Assembly (NCBI GenBank): GCA_012513915.1
Contig: JAAZBG010000054.1
Location: 1 to 64,000, forward strand
DNA: 64,000 nucleotides
Direction of reading: 5' to 3'
Source of the DNA: Fibrobacter sp.
GTDB lineage: Bacteria > Fibrobacterota > Chitinivibrionia > Chitinivibrionales > Chitinispirillaceae
Position 1 is the first letter of the stretch; every line of letters starts with the position of its first letter. Made by a program: the position numbers and the translations under genes. Positions 25,873-35,570 of this stretch are shown in pieces. The notes below the pieces were generated by a model that saw only the letters and a list, made by a program, of their open reading frames with translations, made no database searches and was not told the origin of the DNA.

Positions 25873-27861
25873 ATGGAATCACAGTCTGTAATCAATATTC
25901 TTCTTATTCTCAGTGCCGCGATTGCGGTGATTATTATCAGCAAACAGATAAAAATACCTGCTGTTATTGGATTTATTTTAACGGGGCTCATCTGGAGCAT
26001 CTTTGCACCTCAAAATACCGAATCGACATCACGGCTTCAGGATTTCGGTGATATCGGTATTGTTTTTCTGCTTTTTCTGGTTGGACTTGATTTTTCTCCG
26101 GAAAAAGTCCGTCGTCTGGGCAGAATCATGTTTGTTGGCGGAGGTGTGCAGGCTGCGCTCACTGTTGCGGTTGCAGCACTTATTGCATTACTTGGCATAA
26201 TATCCTTTACAACTGCAATTATCGGTGCTTTCGTTATTATCCAGAGCAGTACCGCAATAGCGCTTAAGGTCTATCATGACCGCGGAGAACTTAATTCACC
26301 TCACGCGGAGACATCAATCGGGATTTCACTTTTTCAGGACATTTCAGCAGTTCTGCTTCTTCTGTTTATTCCCTTACTCAGTGCCGGCAGCGGACATCAT
26401 TCATCACCACCACTTGGTTCACTTGCTGTCAACATACTTATTTTATCAGCAATAACCTTTAGCGCGTATTTTCTGTTCCCGTTGATCCTGCGCCTGGTAG
26501 TAACCAGCGGTATTCGCGAACTGGTAATACTGCTTGCGCTGGTCTTTTGTATCGGTTTCTCAATACTCACGCAGCGGCTTGGATTTTCAATGGCACTTGG
26601 TGCCTTTATCTGCGGTATCATGCTTAATAGAAGCGAATATCATTCCCAGATCATTGCCGATTTCGCACCATTTCGCGATGTATTCCTGAGTATATTTTTT
26701 ATTTCAATCGGTCTGGGATTTGACTGGCATTTTACAGTATCTCATATCGGAATGATCCTCGGATTAACTGTTGCAGTATACCTGTTAAAAACAATTATTC
26801 TTTTTATATCAAGCCGTACATGTGGATTTCCTTTTCGTACATCACTGCTTGTCGGAGCAGGGCTTGGTAACATTGGAGAATTCGGTTTTATAGTCATGCT
26901 TGCAGCACTACCGTTTGGATTACTCACTAAAGTTGAGTTTCAGACACTGGGAGCAATTTCAATAATATCTATGCTTTCGACCCCGCTTGTGATTCTTGTT
27001 GTGTCAAAATTTACACTACGCGTTCCATCTCTTCTCAAGGAAGCCCGCAAGAGCAGAAAAAAAGGTCACGATGGCAATGCACCCCGTATTGTCATTATCG
27101 GTTTCGGACTGGCGGGAAGACATCTTGCGCATACCCTTAAATCGTCAAGCATTTCATATTCTGTCATTGAGGCCAACGGCCGTGAAGTCACACAAGCGCT
27201 TGCGAACAATGAACCGATCATGTTTGGTGATGCCGCCCGGTGGGAAACGCTTGAACGCAGCGGAATTGAACGTGCACAAATCATGGTCGTATTAATTTCC
27301 GATCCCGGTGCTATAAAAAGTTGCATCGGTATAGCACGAAGAATTAATCCCAAAATAACAATCATCTGCCGCACCCGCAGAATGAACGAAATAGAACATC
27401 TGCTTAAAGCCGGCGCCAATGAAGTAATATCAGAGGAGTTCGAAACATCTATTGAACTTTTTACCGTTGTACTGAACCATTTTCACGTACCTCGAAATAT
27501 TATCCGGGCTCAGACAAAGTTGCTGCGCTCTGACGGCTACGAGATGCTTCGTGTGCCATCCCCGGTAAAAGGTGTTTCCGATAAGCTGATCCAGATACTT
27601 GCGGCTGGTACTACAGATGTCTTCCAGGTAATGAGCGATCATTTCTCACAAGGTAAAACACTTAAAAGTCTTGACCTGAGGAAAATCACCGGTGCAACCG
27701 TTATTACCGTTGTCAAGAGTGATAAAAATATAACAAACCCGCCGCCAGACCTTATTATTGATTCCGGCGATTCTCTGGTGATAGTCGGCAGCCACGCCCA
27801 GATCGAATCAACCTTCGATTACCTTGAGAACGGTCCTGTTGATGCGGAAAAAAATGTGTGA
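25873..27861 (+). CDS. Kef-type K+/H+ antiporter with RCK domains
   Basis: A 662-aa CPA2-family antiporter. Twelve to thirteen transmembrane helices occupy about 5-385, including the conserved GLDFSPEKVR loop and the GAFVIIQSSTAIALKV segment. It continues with a cytosolic RCK_N (TrkA-N) Rossmann domain from residue 404 (RIVIIGFGLAGRHLAH, the nucleotide-binding GxGxxG form) and an RCK_C (TrkA-C) domain about 560-650. Such proteins export K+ or exchange it for H+ under electrophile or osmotic control. The ATG at 25873 has only a weak ribosome site. It is monocistronic and convergent with rsmE across a large inverted repeat. Confidence 0.92.
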   Translation: MESQSVINILLILSAAIAVIIISKQIKIPAVIGFILTGLIWSIFAPQNTESTSRLQDFGDIGIVFLLFLVGLDFSPEKVRRLGRIMFVGGGVQAALTVAVAALIALLGIISFTTAIIGAFVIIQSSTAIALKVYHDRGELNSPHAETSIGISLFQDISAVLLLLFIPLLSAGSGHHSSPPLGSLAVNILILSAITFSAYFLFPLILRLVVTSGIRELVILLALVFCIGFSILTQRLGFSMALGAFICGIMLNRSEYHSQIIADFAPFRDVFLSIFFISIGLGFDWHFTVSHIGMILGLTVAVYLLKTIILFISSRTCGFPFRTSLLVGAGLGNIGEFGFIVMLAALPFGLLTKVEFQTLGAISIISMLSTPLVILVVSKFTLRVPSLLKEARKSRKKGHDGNAPRIVIIGFGLAGRHLAHTLKSSSISYSVIEANGREVTQALANNEPIMFGDAARWETLERSGIERAQIMVVLISDPGAIKSCIGIARRINPKITIICRTRRMNEIEHLLKAGANEVISEEFETSIELFTVVLNHFHVPRNIIRAQTKLLRSDGYEMLRVPSPVKGVSDKLIQILAAGTTDVFQVMSDHFSQGKTLKSLDLRKITGATVITVVKSDKNITNPPPDLIIDSGDSLVIVGSHAQIESTFDYLENGPVDAEKNV

Positions 27862-27866
27862 AAAGA

Positions 27867-27987
27867 GACCTCACCCCCGGCCCCTCTCCCACAAGGAGAG
27901 GGGAGCAGGACTTGACAGAACAAATATTTGATTCTTCCTCTTACTCCCCCCTCTCCTATGGGAGAGGGGGGCCGGGGAGGTGAGGTC
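27867..27987. repeat. Large imperfect inverted repeat between convergent genes
   Basis: The left arm begins GACCTCACCCCCGGCCCC (27867-) and the right arm ends GGGGAGGTGAGGTC (to 27987). The inner parts CCTCTCCC / GGGAGAGG pair too, with a further internal GGAGAGG copy at 27895. It spans 121 bp, starts 6 bp after the Kef stop and ends 8 bp before the rsmE stop. It resembles the C/G-rich palindromic intergenic elements or MITEs seen in many genomes. It may act as a bidirectional terminator. Confidence 0.75.
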
Positions 27988-27994
27988 CCTTCCG

Positions 27995-28711
27995 TCAAGC
28001 CCCCAGCCGCCCCAGCAGCGCCGGTATCGCGTACTCCACCCGCAGGATCCGTTCTCCTGTTGTAATGCAATCAAATCCGCACTCCCTGAATTTACCGATT
28101 TCATATTCTGTAAACCCTCCTTCAGGACCGATTGCGAGTGTAAACGGCTTGTCAAAACAATATGGACAAGGTTGGGCATTATAAGGATGCGCCACAAACC
28201 CCTGCATGCCGGATGCAATCTGAGGCAGTTCATCCTCGATAAACGGTTTAAACCTGCGCCGGAATTCTATTGATGGGACAATGCAGTCACGTGCCTGTTC
28301 CAGTCCGAGATATGCATGTTCAAGCAATCTTTCGATACTGATCATGGGGCTGCCCCAAAAACTTTTTTCTACCTTCCAGCTTTCGATGATATAGATTTTT
28401 TTAACCCCCATACATGATGCGACCTCGATTGACTTACGCAGGCTTTTGGGTCTGCATAACGCAATAACAAGTGTAGCCACAGATGCCTGAGGAGGTTTTG
28501 TATCAAGCGTTACAGTCAACTCAACGCAATCATCTGTTAACGACTCCACAATACCGGTACCAAGCTTATCATTTATCAAACCTACGCGAACCGTATCACC
28601 CCGGTTAGGTTTAAGCACATTCCTGATATGCTCACCACGTCTGCCGCTGATCCGAACGCAGCGACAATCAGAATCAATAAAATCATTATTAAAAAGCAGT
28701 ATACAATTCAT
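27995..28711 (-). CDS. rsmE: 16S rRNA m3U1498 methyltransferase
   Basis: A 238-aa SPOUT-class methyltransferase. It methylates N3 of U1498 in 16S rRNA. The PUA-like N-terminal domain (about 1-70) contains GRRGEHIRNVLK. The SPOUT C-terminal domain has LAIGPEGGFTEYEI (about 190-203) and ERILRVEYAIPALLG (about 219-233), where the family consensus is LG-x-RILR-x-ETA. The ETA to EYA change is mild. It is the sole gene on this strand here. Confidence 0.94.
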   Translation of the reverse strand: MNCILLFNNDFIDSDCRCVRISGRRGEHIRNVLKPNRGDTVRVGLINDKLGTGIVESLTDDCVELTVTLDTKPPQASVATLVIALCRPKSLRKSIEVASCMGVKKIYIIESWKVEKSFWGSPMISIERLLEHAYLGLEQARDCIVPSIEFRRRFKPFIEDELPQIASGMQGFVAHPYNAQPCPYCFDKPFTLAIGPEGGFTEYEIGKFRECGFDCITTGERILRVEYAIPALLGRLGA

Positions 28712-28837
28712 TCAATACCATCCATTGCAAAAGTCCCTTGATAATATACTATATCACCCCGGAATACAGACAAACCTAAACCCCATTACCATCCGGTTTA
28801 TTCCTTTAACTATTTTATAGTTAAAAAAGGAGAACAC

Positions 28838-29491
28838 TTGAGAGATCTATCTTTAATCGCGGTAGATGCGTTCAATGAACATGCAGACAGTTTTGAAGCA
28901 AAGTTTATGGAATTCAGTAACTACGATTCTGCAATCGAATCTTTTTGTGCGCAGATCCCCGGGAGTACACCACGGTTACTTGAAATCGGATGTGGCCCCG
29001 GTAATGTAACCAAACGGATAAAAAACCATATTCCTGGCGCATCTATAACGGGACTTGACCTTGCTGATACAATGCTATCACTTGCAAAAAACAATGTCCC
29101 TGATGTCACTTTTATTAAGATGGATGCACGGGATATTAATTCACTTACAAATACATTTGATGCAATTGTTGCATCATTTGTCACCCCGTTTTTTTCCTAT
29201 GATGAGTGCAGTACATTCTTTCAACACTGTTCGGATAGACTTGAGACTGAAGGATTTCTTTACGTAAGTACCATGGAAGGCACCATGAAAGAGCGTGGAT
29301 TTGAAACAACAAGTTTCAGTGGTACAACGGAGATTCCCTTTACTTACTATACTTTGCCGTTTCTTGTTACAGAACTTGAGCGGTCCGGCTTATCTGTAAT
29401 TTATTCAAAGAAGCAACCCTATATACAGAACGGGAAATACATCTTAACTGATATTATACTTTTTTGTCAAAAGAGAACTGATCTTAAATGA
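28838..29491 (+). CDS. Class I SAM-dependent methyltransferase
   Basis: A 217-aa methyltransferase of the small-molecule type. The SAM loop is LLEIGCGPGN (about residues 47-56), followed by the acidic motif II (GLDLADTML, about 71-79) and motif III (MDARDIN, about 96-102). The substrate is not clear. The start is TTG at 28838, supported by AAGGAG with a 5-nt spacer, and no ATG lies nearby in frame. Confidence 0.85.
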   Translation: MRDLSLIAVDAFNEHADSFEAKFMEFSNYDSAIESFCAQIPGSTPRLLEIGCGPGNVTKRIKNHIPGASITGLDLADTMLSLAKNNVPDVTFIKMDARDINSLTNTFDAIVASFVTPFFSYDECSTFFQHCSDRLETEGFLYVSTMEGTMKERGFETTSFSGTTEIPFTYYTLPFLVTELERSGLSVIYSKKQPYIQNGKYILTDIILFCQKRTDLK

Positions 29492-29654
29492 AAATACATT
29501 TGATTCTTGCTGCGGCAGCATAACAACCCTATGCGTAAAAACGATCCGTTTATGCCGCTCTCACTTCCATTACTTGCTTCAAATGCATTTTAAAATAATC
29601 ACATCAACCCGATAATTCAGGTACAGATGTCGTAAACTTCTAATAAAAGAACAA

Positions 29655-29966
29655 CTATTCCTCTTTTACTTCCTCTTTTACTTCCTCTTTTACCCACTTT
29701 CCAAGCGCATCAATCAGTTTAAGAGCCTGATCTTTACTTGAAATGTTAAACTTTGCCTGCTGACGATACTCATCATCAACTTTTCTGTACCGGCGAATGG
29801 AGTAACGGTCGGGACCGTAATCATTTTTTGCCTTTTCCCATTGAACATATCTGTAAAGAACAGTTGCCCATGATCCTTTTGATAAAAGAACCTTATCCAG
29901 TTCCTTCACAATCTGTACGCCATCTTCTTCATAATTGATCGTTACTTCATCAATATTTGAGGCCAT
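29655..29966 (-). CDS. Conserved small hypothetical protein with VKEE repeats
   Basis: A 103-aa acidic/basic soluble protein. The body (about 1-90) holds the conserved phrase VQIVKELDKVLLSKGSWATV and GPDRYSIRRYRK. I recognise these from small uncharacterised proteins in several bacterial phyla, but no function is known. The C-terminus is an EEV-K-EEV-K-EE tail encoded by three exact 12-bp repeats (29658-29693), so the end of the gene has expanded by slippage. It sits alone between a methyltransferase and the TonB operon. Confidence 0.8.
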   Translation of the reverse strand: MASNIDEVTINYEEDGVQIVKELDKVLLSKGSWATVLYRYVQWEKAKNDYGPDRYSIRRYRKVDDEYRQQAKFNISSKDQALKLIDALGKWVKEEVKEEVKEE

Positions 29967-30172
29967 TTTTTAAATCCTTTACTTATTGTCGTGTAAGCCA
30001 CTAATTTTAAAGTAGATACACTTCAGTGGTGATACAACAAGGTTTATTCTGCTGCCCTAATCCAGATCGTTGAGCTCCGTGATCCGGAGAACAGGTGTAT
30101 TTTTAATATAATCTAAAAAGTGAATAAAAGCAATTTGTTGCATGCTGCACAATATTATTGACGCAAAGTCGC

Positions 30173-30192
30173 GGGCGAATATTGATTCGCCC
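30173..30192. repeat. Single GGGCGAAT hairpin element
   Basis: GGGCGAAT-ATTG-ATTCGCCC, perfect 8-bp arms. It is the single-copy form of the arrays at 44828 and 55561. It lies downstream of the lipoprotein that ends the TonB operon. Confidence 0.85.
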
Positions 30193-30235
30193 CTGAAAAA
30201 AACGATGTTCTTACCTTCAGCTTACGATTTACTGA

Positions 30236-31399
30236 TTATTTAAACTGCTCAAGGTATTCTTTGGTGAACTCAAATACACCATGTCCTTCAATCAGCATTG
30301 ATCCCATGGGACGATTCATTTCGTTTGCGAAGTCATCATAGACTTGTGCCCAAACAGTAAAATTTTTAATATCACCTGATGCCGGCGGGATAAGAATCTC
30401 ACGCAATTCATCCCCGCCGATGCCCATAAACTTTGTATAGTTGACACCTTTTGACTCTGAACTATCCATTGCAAAAAACCACTGTGTAAAGTACTTTTCC
30501 GGTTTCATTGTTCCCCGCTGAAGGTCAAGCAGTGTTCTTGATGAATCCGGGAAATTTGTAAAAACCTCAACAAAATAGGTATAGTCTTTCTCTATTTTAA
30601 TCACCTGATTCTGATTATCAATCTTATCTATCCGGTAAAATGTATAATCCCTGTTTGTTGAGTCAAATTCATCCACGTTCCCCTTGACCTTATAAATCCC
30701 CAATGAGTCAATCTCCGGATTACGGTTAACTTTAACCCCAAGGGCCGGCGCATCCTCAAATACGCGATTGTACCTGACTGAATAGTCACTTTCAATCAGG
30801 TAATCATTTCTTATCTGGCCATTTACTCGTATCTTTACCGTAAGAAACTGACACATAAAAGGAACTATATCGGCAAGCCCCGGATTAGCGTCAGCTACTA
30901 ACTGCAGTATCTGAGGATTGACAGCTGCAAGTGCAGACATTGTGTCAATCATCTGTTTTTTTGTAAGCAATTGATATCCTGACGGGATTTCGCCTCTGAA
31001 CTCCGATGGAACCAGTGACAACCAATCAGTGGGTATCCCGCCACTGGTATATAAGATGTCGTCTGGAACAACAAACGACCACTCCATACAGGTTGTCGCA
31101 TTCGAAAATTTTGTTTCACTTACAGTGAATGGTCTGAAATCAAATGCCGTATCAGTAGAACCATACATATTAGTAACCACATTATATGATATTTTCCAAT
31201 CAATATCTGCTGGAGTTATCTTTTTCCCTGCAAATACAGCCTTAACATGTACAGTATCTCCAGGTGCAGCCTCTGCCGGTTCGTAAATAAAATCAAGTAC
31301 CCTGTATTCATCTTTTTGAACATTCCCGAATTCAGTTGGAAACTCACTGCACCCAACCAGAAAAAACGTTATGCAAACTATTGTTACTGCTATTTTCAT
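30236..31399 (-). CDS. Lipoprotein of the TonB operon
   Basis: A 387-aa protein with a lipoprotein signal (MKIAVTIVC... lipobox FLVGC, Cys about residue 17). The mature part is beta-rich, and its first region (about 32-130, YEPAEAAPGDTVHVKAVF) looks like an Ig-type domain. No enzyme motif is visible. It starts 11 bp after the receptor gene's stop, so the two are co-transcribed. It is probably a surface or periplasmic accessory of the receptor, analogous to SusD- or DUF4249-type lipoproteins elsewhere (inference). Confidence 0.75.
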   Translation of the reverse strand: MKIAVTIVCITFFLVGCSEFPTEFGNVQKDEYRVLDFIYEPAEAAPGDTVHVKAVFAGKKITPADIDWKISYNVVTNMYGSTDTAFDFRPFTVSETKFSNATTCMEWSFVVPDDILYTSGGIPTDWLSLVPSEFRGEIPSGYQLLTKKQMIDTMSALAAVNPQILQLVADANPGLADIVPFMCQFLTVKIRVNGQIRNDYLIESDYSVRYNRVFEDAPALGVKVNRNPEIDSLGIYKVKGNVDEFDSTNRDYTFYRIDKIDNQNQVIKIEKDYTYFVEVFTNFPDSSRTLLDLQRGTMKPEKYFTQWFFAMDSSESKGVNYTKFMGIGGDELREILIPPASGDIKNFTVWAQVYDDFANEMNRPMGSMLIEGHGVFEFTKEYLEQFK

Positions 31400-31410
31400 T
31401 TGAATTCTCC

Positions 31411-34167
31411 TTAAAATTCTACTTTACAACCAATACCTGGGATCATAAAACTTGACACAGTCTGTTTTTCTTTATAAAAATCATCATAAAATTCAAATTC
31501 CGGACTCTTATAGACAAAATAACTAACATTTTGTAAATCAAGATACATAGTTAGCATCCACTTATCCATAACGAATTTTTTATCAACACGCAGATCCAGC
31601 TGAAAAAAAGGATCAAGCCTGTCTGAGTTCTCATCACCATAAACCGGGCCATACGAATGGTACTTCTCATAGTACGTTCTGCCAATAACAGGGGTAGTCG
31701 GATTGCCACTAACATACCTGGCTCTGAATCCAATATCCCACTCTTTTTTAAGATGCCAGCTTCCCAGCACCTGAAGATTGTGTGTCTGATCCTTTCCGTA
31801 AAGCTCCCATTGCTTCTTGACATTATTGTACCGTTCTGTTCTTGACAGTGTATATGCAATCCATCCGAAAAACCGTTCATTCTTGTTATGACGAAGCATC
31901 AGTTCAAGCCCGTACATTCTCCCCTTCCCGTTAGAGTGCCACAGAGAGTTTGATTGCCCGCTTGATGATGCATCACTGTTAGTGCTGTATTCGGGAAGAT
32001 CCCATTGATTATTCCAATAGAGCTGAAGATCACTATTGATAATATCGGTAATCTTCCACTCGTGCCCAAGTACATACTGTGATGCCTTGGTGGCCGGCAT
32101 ATTTGGATCACCCCATACTTTATGAGTTACCTGTCCCATCGGCTTCGGCGTCTGGCTGTAGCTGCCCATAGACGCCTTTACAAGATGCTCTTTGTTAATC
32201 TCATATTTTGATGTTAAACGCAGTGATGGTTCTCCGGATATACCCTTCAGATCCTGATAGTCATGGTAGTTCCAGAACTCCGGAATTATTGCCCCGTCAT
32301 ATTTAAGTTCCGGATAGTAATCAAACCTCAGACCTGGAATTACAAGTAACTTATTGGCAATTTTCCATTCCAGGTTTGCGTAACCACCAATCACCCCGTA
32401 CCAGACATTCTTATCTTTACTGCTTTGCAATACGTTAAGAGCATCAAAAATTTTAAGCTCAAGATCATAGGGCATTAACGAAAAATCAACACCACCATTA
32501 AGAATCAACCTGTCAGACCTCTTATATGTCAATTGCTCGCGCATGCTTATCAATTCATAGTTATCATGTACCTTCGTAAATCCAAATGGTGAAAAATCAT
32601 CACGGCCGCCGCCAAATGATAAACGCAGCATATTCGACCATTTATCACTTATCCTCGCATCCCATCCTGCAATACCCATATTAAAAATCGTTTTCATTCC
32701 GAACTTATCTGTTTTATCTGATACTTCATCAGAGCCATAACGCATTTCTGGAACAATAATCGCCATACTGTCACTGGAACCAAACAATGTAACGAAAAAT
32801 TTATTATTTTTTGACAGATTAAGGTCTGTTCTTAAAATATAATCCCAGTAAAAAGATGCAACATTCATAGGTACTTTATCAGGATTGTTTTTTGTATACC
32901 AGTTGACAATATCACCGACAAAGCTGCGCCGGGCACTGAGCATCACCGACAACTTTTTATTGATCGGTCCTTCAACAAGAAATGATCCATCAATGACACC
33001 AAGATCAAAAATTCCATGCCACCGGTCGTTTTTTGCTTCTCTTCCTGTCAATTCTATAACACCGGCAACAGCCCCACCGTATCTGCTACCCCACCCTCCG
33101 GGCATAAAATCAACCTTCGCGAGTGCATCACTGTTATAGGTCGACTTTAACCCGCCAAAGTGATAGAGCGTAGGGATGTCTATACCATCAAGATAGAATT
33201 TTGAATCCCAGGTCGGAGCTCCACGAACCACGATCGCACCTGATGCAAATGACGGGCGTGCAACACCCGGAAGCGCCTGTACGACCTTCACAGCATCACC
33301 ACCAAGACCCGGTATCAGTTTTACCTCCTGAACTGTCAACTGACGTTTGCTTACTTCCTTCTCTGCCGCTTTACCATAAACAACAATTTCATACTCTGAA
33401 TACGAATGTCGTTTGGTATAATACTTTACACTTGTAACTTCCTGAGTAGTAAGCTTTTCCTTTGATGTCACATTTTCATAACCGGGTACAATTATGCTGA
33501 CATTAACCGAACATGACGGTAAAGAAAAAAATCTGAACGCACCAAGCGAATCTGTTACCGCAACCAGTTTCTGTTCTTCAAGTGATTGACCTTCAATTGT
33601 ACCGATTTTTTGAAGATACATCGAAAATGGTATCGGCATATTTACAGATTGGGTGTCAGCAAATGCCACCACAACCATCGCATCTGCAACCGGTTTCCGG
33701 GTACCACTCTCAAGCACCACGCCATCAAAATTGACATACTTTTCAATGGTACTGATCTCCTGCTCAATAGAGAAGCGGTATTCATATTGTATCAGAACCG
33801 GAACCGGTACACCGCCGGCTATCGCGGGAGTAAACCTAAACTTTTTTGATGCATCAAGTGCGGCTTTATCAAGCTGCGGATGAAGACTGGTAACGACTTT
33901 CGAACTATCAATACTCCCACTGTCTGAAATAAGAAGTTCAAGAAGCACAATACCCTGAATCCCCTGTTTCATCACCTCCGGCGGATACTCCGCTTTGACA
34001 AAGTTAACAATTTCCGGCATTTTTTCAATTGGAGGCAGACTGTCTGCAATAGCAGCTTCCGACGGCATTTCAATCATAATTTCATTTGTATCTACCGGTT
34101 CGCAAATAACTGCTCTTGCTAATAAGAGCATGAAGCATGCAAACATCCATGTACTTTCTTTTTTCAT
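31411..34167 (-). CDS. TonB-dependent receptor with N-terminal TonB-C-like domain
   Basis: A 918-aa protein. Signal peptide about 1-22. Residues about 53-133 form a complete TonB C-terminal-like domain: FVKAEYPPEVMKQGIQGIVL, LISDSGSIDSSKVV, FRFTPAIAGGVPVPVLI. A carboxypeptidase-regulatory-like domain (about 146-250), a plug (about 270-375, IPGLGGDAVKVVQALPGV and VRGAPTWDSKFYLDG) and a beta-barrel follow to the C-terminal F. The barrel should import a large ligand across the outer membrane. It follows exbB-exbD-exbD-tonB, so it probably has a dedicated motor. A TonB-like domain on the receptor itself is unusual. Confidence 0.92.
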   Translation of the reverse strand: MKKESTWMFACFMLLLARAVICEPVDTNEIMIEMPSEAAIADSLPPIEKMPEIVNFVKAEYPPEVMKQGIQGIVLLELLISDSGSIDSSKVVTSLHPQLDKAALDASKKFRFTPAIAGGVPVPVLIQYEYRFSIEQEISTIEKYVNFDGVVLESGTRKPVADAMVVVAFADTQSVNMPIPFSMYLQKIGTIEGQSLEEQKLVAVTDSLGAFRFFSLPSCSVNVSIIVPGYENVTSKEKLTTQEVTSVKYYTKRHSYSEYEIVVYGKAAEKEVSKRQLTVQEVKLIPGLGGDAVKVVQALPGVARPSFASGAIVVRGAPTWDSKFYLDGIDIPTLYHFGGLKSTYNSDALAKVDFMPGGWGSRYGGAVAGVIELTGREAKNDRWHGIFDLGVIDGSFLVEGPINKKLSVMLSARRSFVGDIVNWYTKNNPDKVPMNVASFYWDYILRTDLNLSKNNKFFVTLFGSSDSMAIIVPEMRYGSDEVSDKTDKFGMKTIFNMGIAGWDARISDKWSNMLRLSFGGGRDDFSPFGFTKVHDNYELISMREQLTYKRSDRLILNGGVDFSLMPYDLELKIFDALNVLQSSKDKNVWYGVIGGYANLEWKIANKLLVIPGLRFDYYPELKYDGAIIPEFWNYHDYQDLKGISGEPSLRLTSKYEINKEHLVKASMGSYSQTPKPMGQVTHKVWGDPNMPATKASQYVLGHEWKITDIINSDLQLYWNNQWDLPEYSTNSDASSSGQSNSLWHSNGKGRMYGLELMLRHNKNERFFGWIAYTLSRTERYNNVKKQWELYGKDQTHNLQVLGSWHLKKEWDIGFRARYVSGNPTTPVIGRTYYEKYHSYGPVYGDENSDRLDPFFQLDLRVDKKFVMDKWMLTMYLDLQNVSYFVYKSPEFEFYDDFYKEKQTVSSFMIPGIGCKVEF

Positions 34168-34337
34168 TATATCAACCTTTTCATTTTTCCGGACCCTTTA
34201 CTGCCAATTCCTGGACGTAATCGAATTCAATATCCCGGCATCTTTGGCAATTTCTGGTAAACGTCCATCACATTTTAACGTTTATATTCATCTACACACC
34301 CAAGACTATTGCCAATCTCAGGTAGAATCTACATTAT

Positions 34338-35105
34338 TCAACTTAACATTACAAACCGTACAGGAATTATGATCCACACCGCCACCGGCTCATCACCTTT
34401 TTTTGCAGGCGTAAACAGCATTTCAAGCGTTGCTTTCAAAGCTGCATTTCCTGTGTTGAAGCCCAGATCATTGATAAGTGTTGCTTTTTTCACCTTACCA
34501 TCAATATCAACAAGAGCCTTGACTTTTACAACACCTTCTGTTCTGTTTTCAAGCATCTCTTTTGTGTATTCCGGCTTTACGACCTTTACAAACTGAGGTG
34601 ATGATGTCACGGTAGAGGTTGACACAACCTGCCCTTTAATTTCAGATTCTGTCGCTTTGATAGTGTCAACAGGTGTATTGATACTGTTACCAAGTTTCCC
34701 GATAACAGCATCAGACAAATTACCACTGTTCCCGATACCTGTCGAATATACTTTTCTTAATCCATAGACTTTTCGAACCTTTGGTTCATTTGTCACCGTT
34801 TCTTCGATATGGTCCTCCTCCTGCTTTAGTTCTGGTTGTTTACTCAGATCAATTACCTCGGGTTCAGCTTTCGGCTTGATTATTTCCTTTATTACCGGCT
34901 TTTGAATTTCTTTTTCAATTTGCTTCACCGGCTGATTAAGAAGGAATTCAGCATGAGACACTTTCAGGATTTCCCGGACCTCATTTTTAACCGGTAGATC
35001 ATATTTCTGAATATATACAGCCCCCATTATTGACAACAGTGCAACACAGGGAAATATAAACAGATCGAGGTGATCTATACTGCTGTTTCGACGTTTATTA
35101 CCCAT
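34338..35105 (-). CDS. tonB: Energy transducer TonB
   Basis: A 255-aa protein. A single N-terminal transmembrane helix (about 13-32) follows a basic start. A Glu/Lys/Pro-rich periplasmic stretch (about 60-100) has IKPKAEPEVIDLSK. The C-terminal TonB domain (about 175-255) holds FVKVVKPEYTKEMLENRTEG and KATLINDLGFN, and ends at VMLS. It links the ExbBD proton motor to outer-membrane receptors. It starts 3 bp after the ExbD stop at 35109, and the receptor gene follows at a 170-bp gap. Confidence 0.93.
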   Translation of the reverse strand: MGNKRRNSSIDHLDLFIFPCVALLSIMGAVYIQKYDLPVKNEVREILKVSHAEFLLNQPVKQIEKEIQKPVIKEIIKPKAEPEVIDLSKQPELKQEEDHIEETVTNEPKVRKVYGLRKVYSTGIGNSGNLSDAVIGKLGNSINTPVDTIKATESEIKGQVVSTSTVTSSPQFVKVVKPEYTKEMLENRTEGVVKVKALVDIDGKVKKATLINDLGFNTGNAALKATLEMLFTPAKKGDEPVAVWIIIPVRFVMLS

Positions 35106-35108
35106 ATA

Positions 35109-35570
35109 TCACTCCGCATTGATAACAAGAACAGTATATTCTGACGCACCCGCTTTACTACACGTATACATCACTTTTTTTACTACAGCAAACTCAGTTT
35201 TCTTATCAGCCTGTATCATTACTTCCTTTTTGTCACCAGACATACCTATTTTTGCTAATTCTTTATATAGCATATCAATCTCAAGCTCAGGTCCGAGAGC
35301 ATTTACAGATTTCAGCGTTACAATATGCATACCGTTAAGCTGTATGTCACTTGTTGTAATTGCAACACTGGCCATATCGCTAGGAATTGTTTTACTTGAT
35401 GACTCTGGTAGAATCACCGATTTTGCCGGATTGACATCACTTGCCTCTGCGGAAAAACTGTGAATTAAAAATATGAGAAGCACCGTAAGAACATCAATCA
35501 GTGATGTCAGCTGAGGTTTTGCTGCATCCGTGGTATTGATACTTACTGTATTACTTATTCGACGCATCAT
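35109..35570 (-). CDS. exbD: ExbD/TolR family protein (second copy)
   Basis: A 153-aa biopolymer-transport protein. One N-terminal transmembrane helix (about 20-38) contains the conserved proton-carrying Asp in SLIDVLTVLLIFLI. A periplasmic ExbD/TolR domain about 60-150 has MIQADKKTEFAVVKKVM, where related proteins carry the conserved D-x-x-V/Y pattern. It overlaps the preceding exbD by one base. With ExbB it forms the proton-driven motor that powers TonB. Confidence 0.92.
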   Translation of the reverse strand: MMRRISNTVSINTTDAAKPQLTSLIDVLTVLLIFLIHSFSAEASDVNPAKSVILPESSSKTIPSDMASVAITTSDIQLNGMHIVTLKSVNALGPELEIDMLYKELAKIGMSGDKKEVMIQADKKTEFAVVKKVMYTCSKAGASEYTVLVINAE

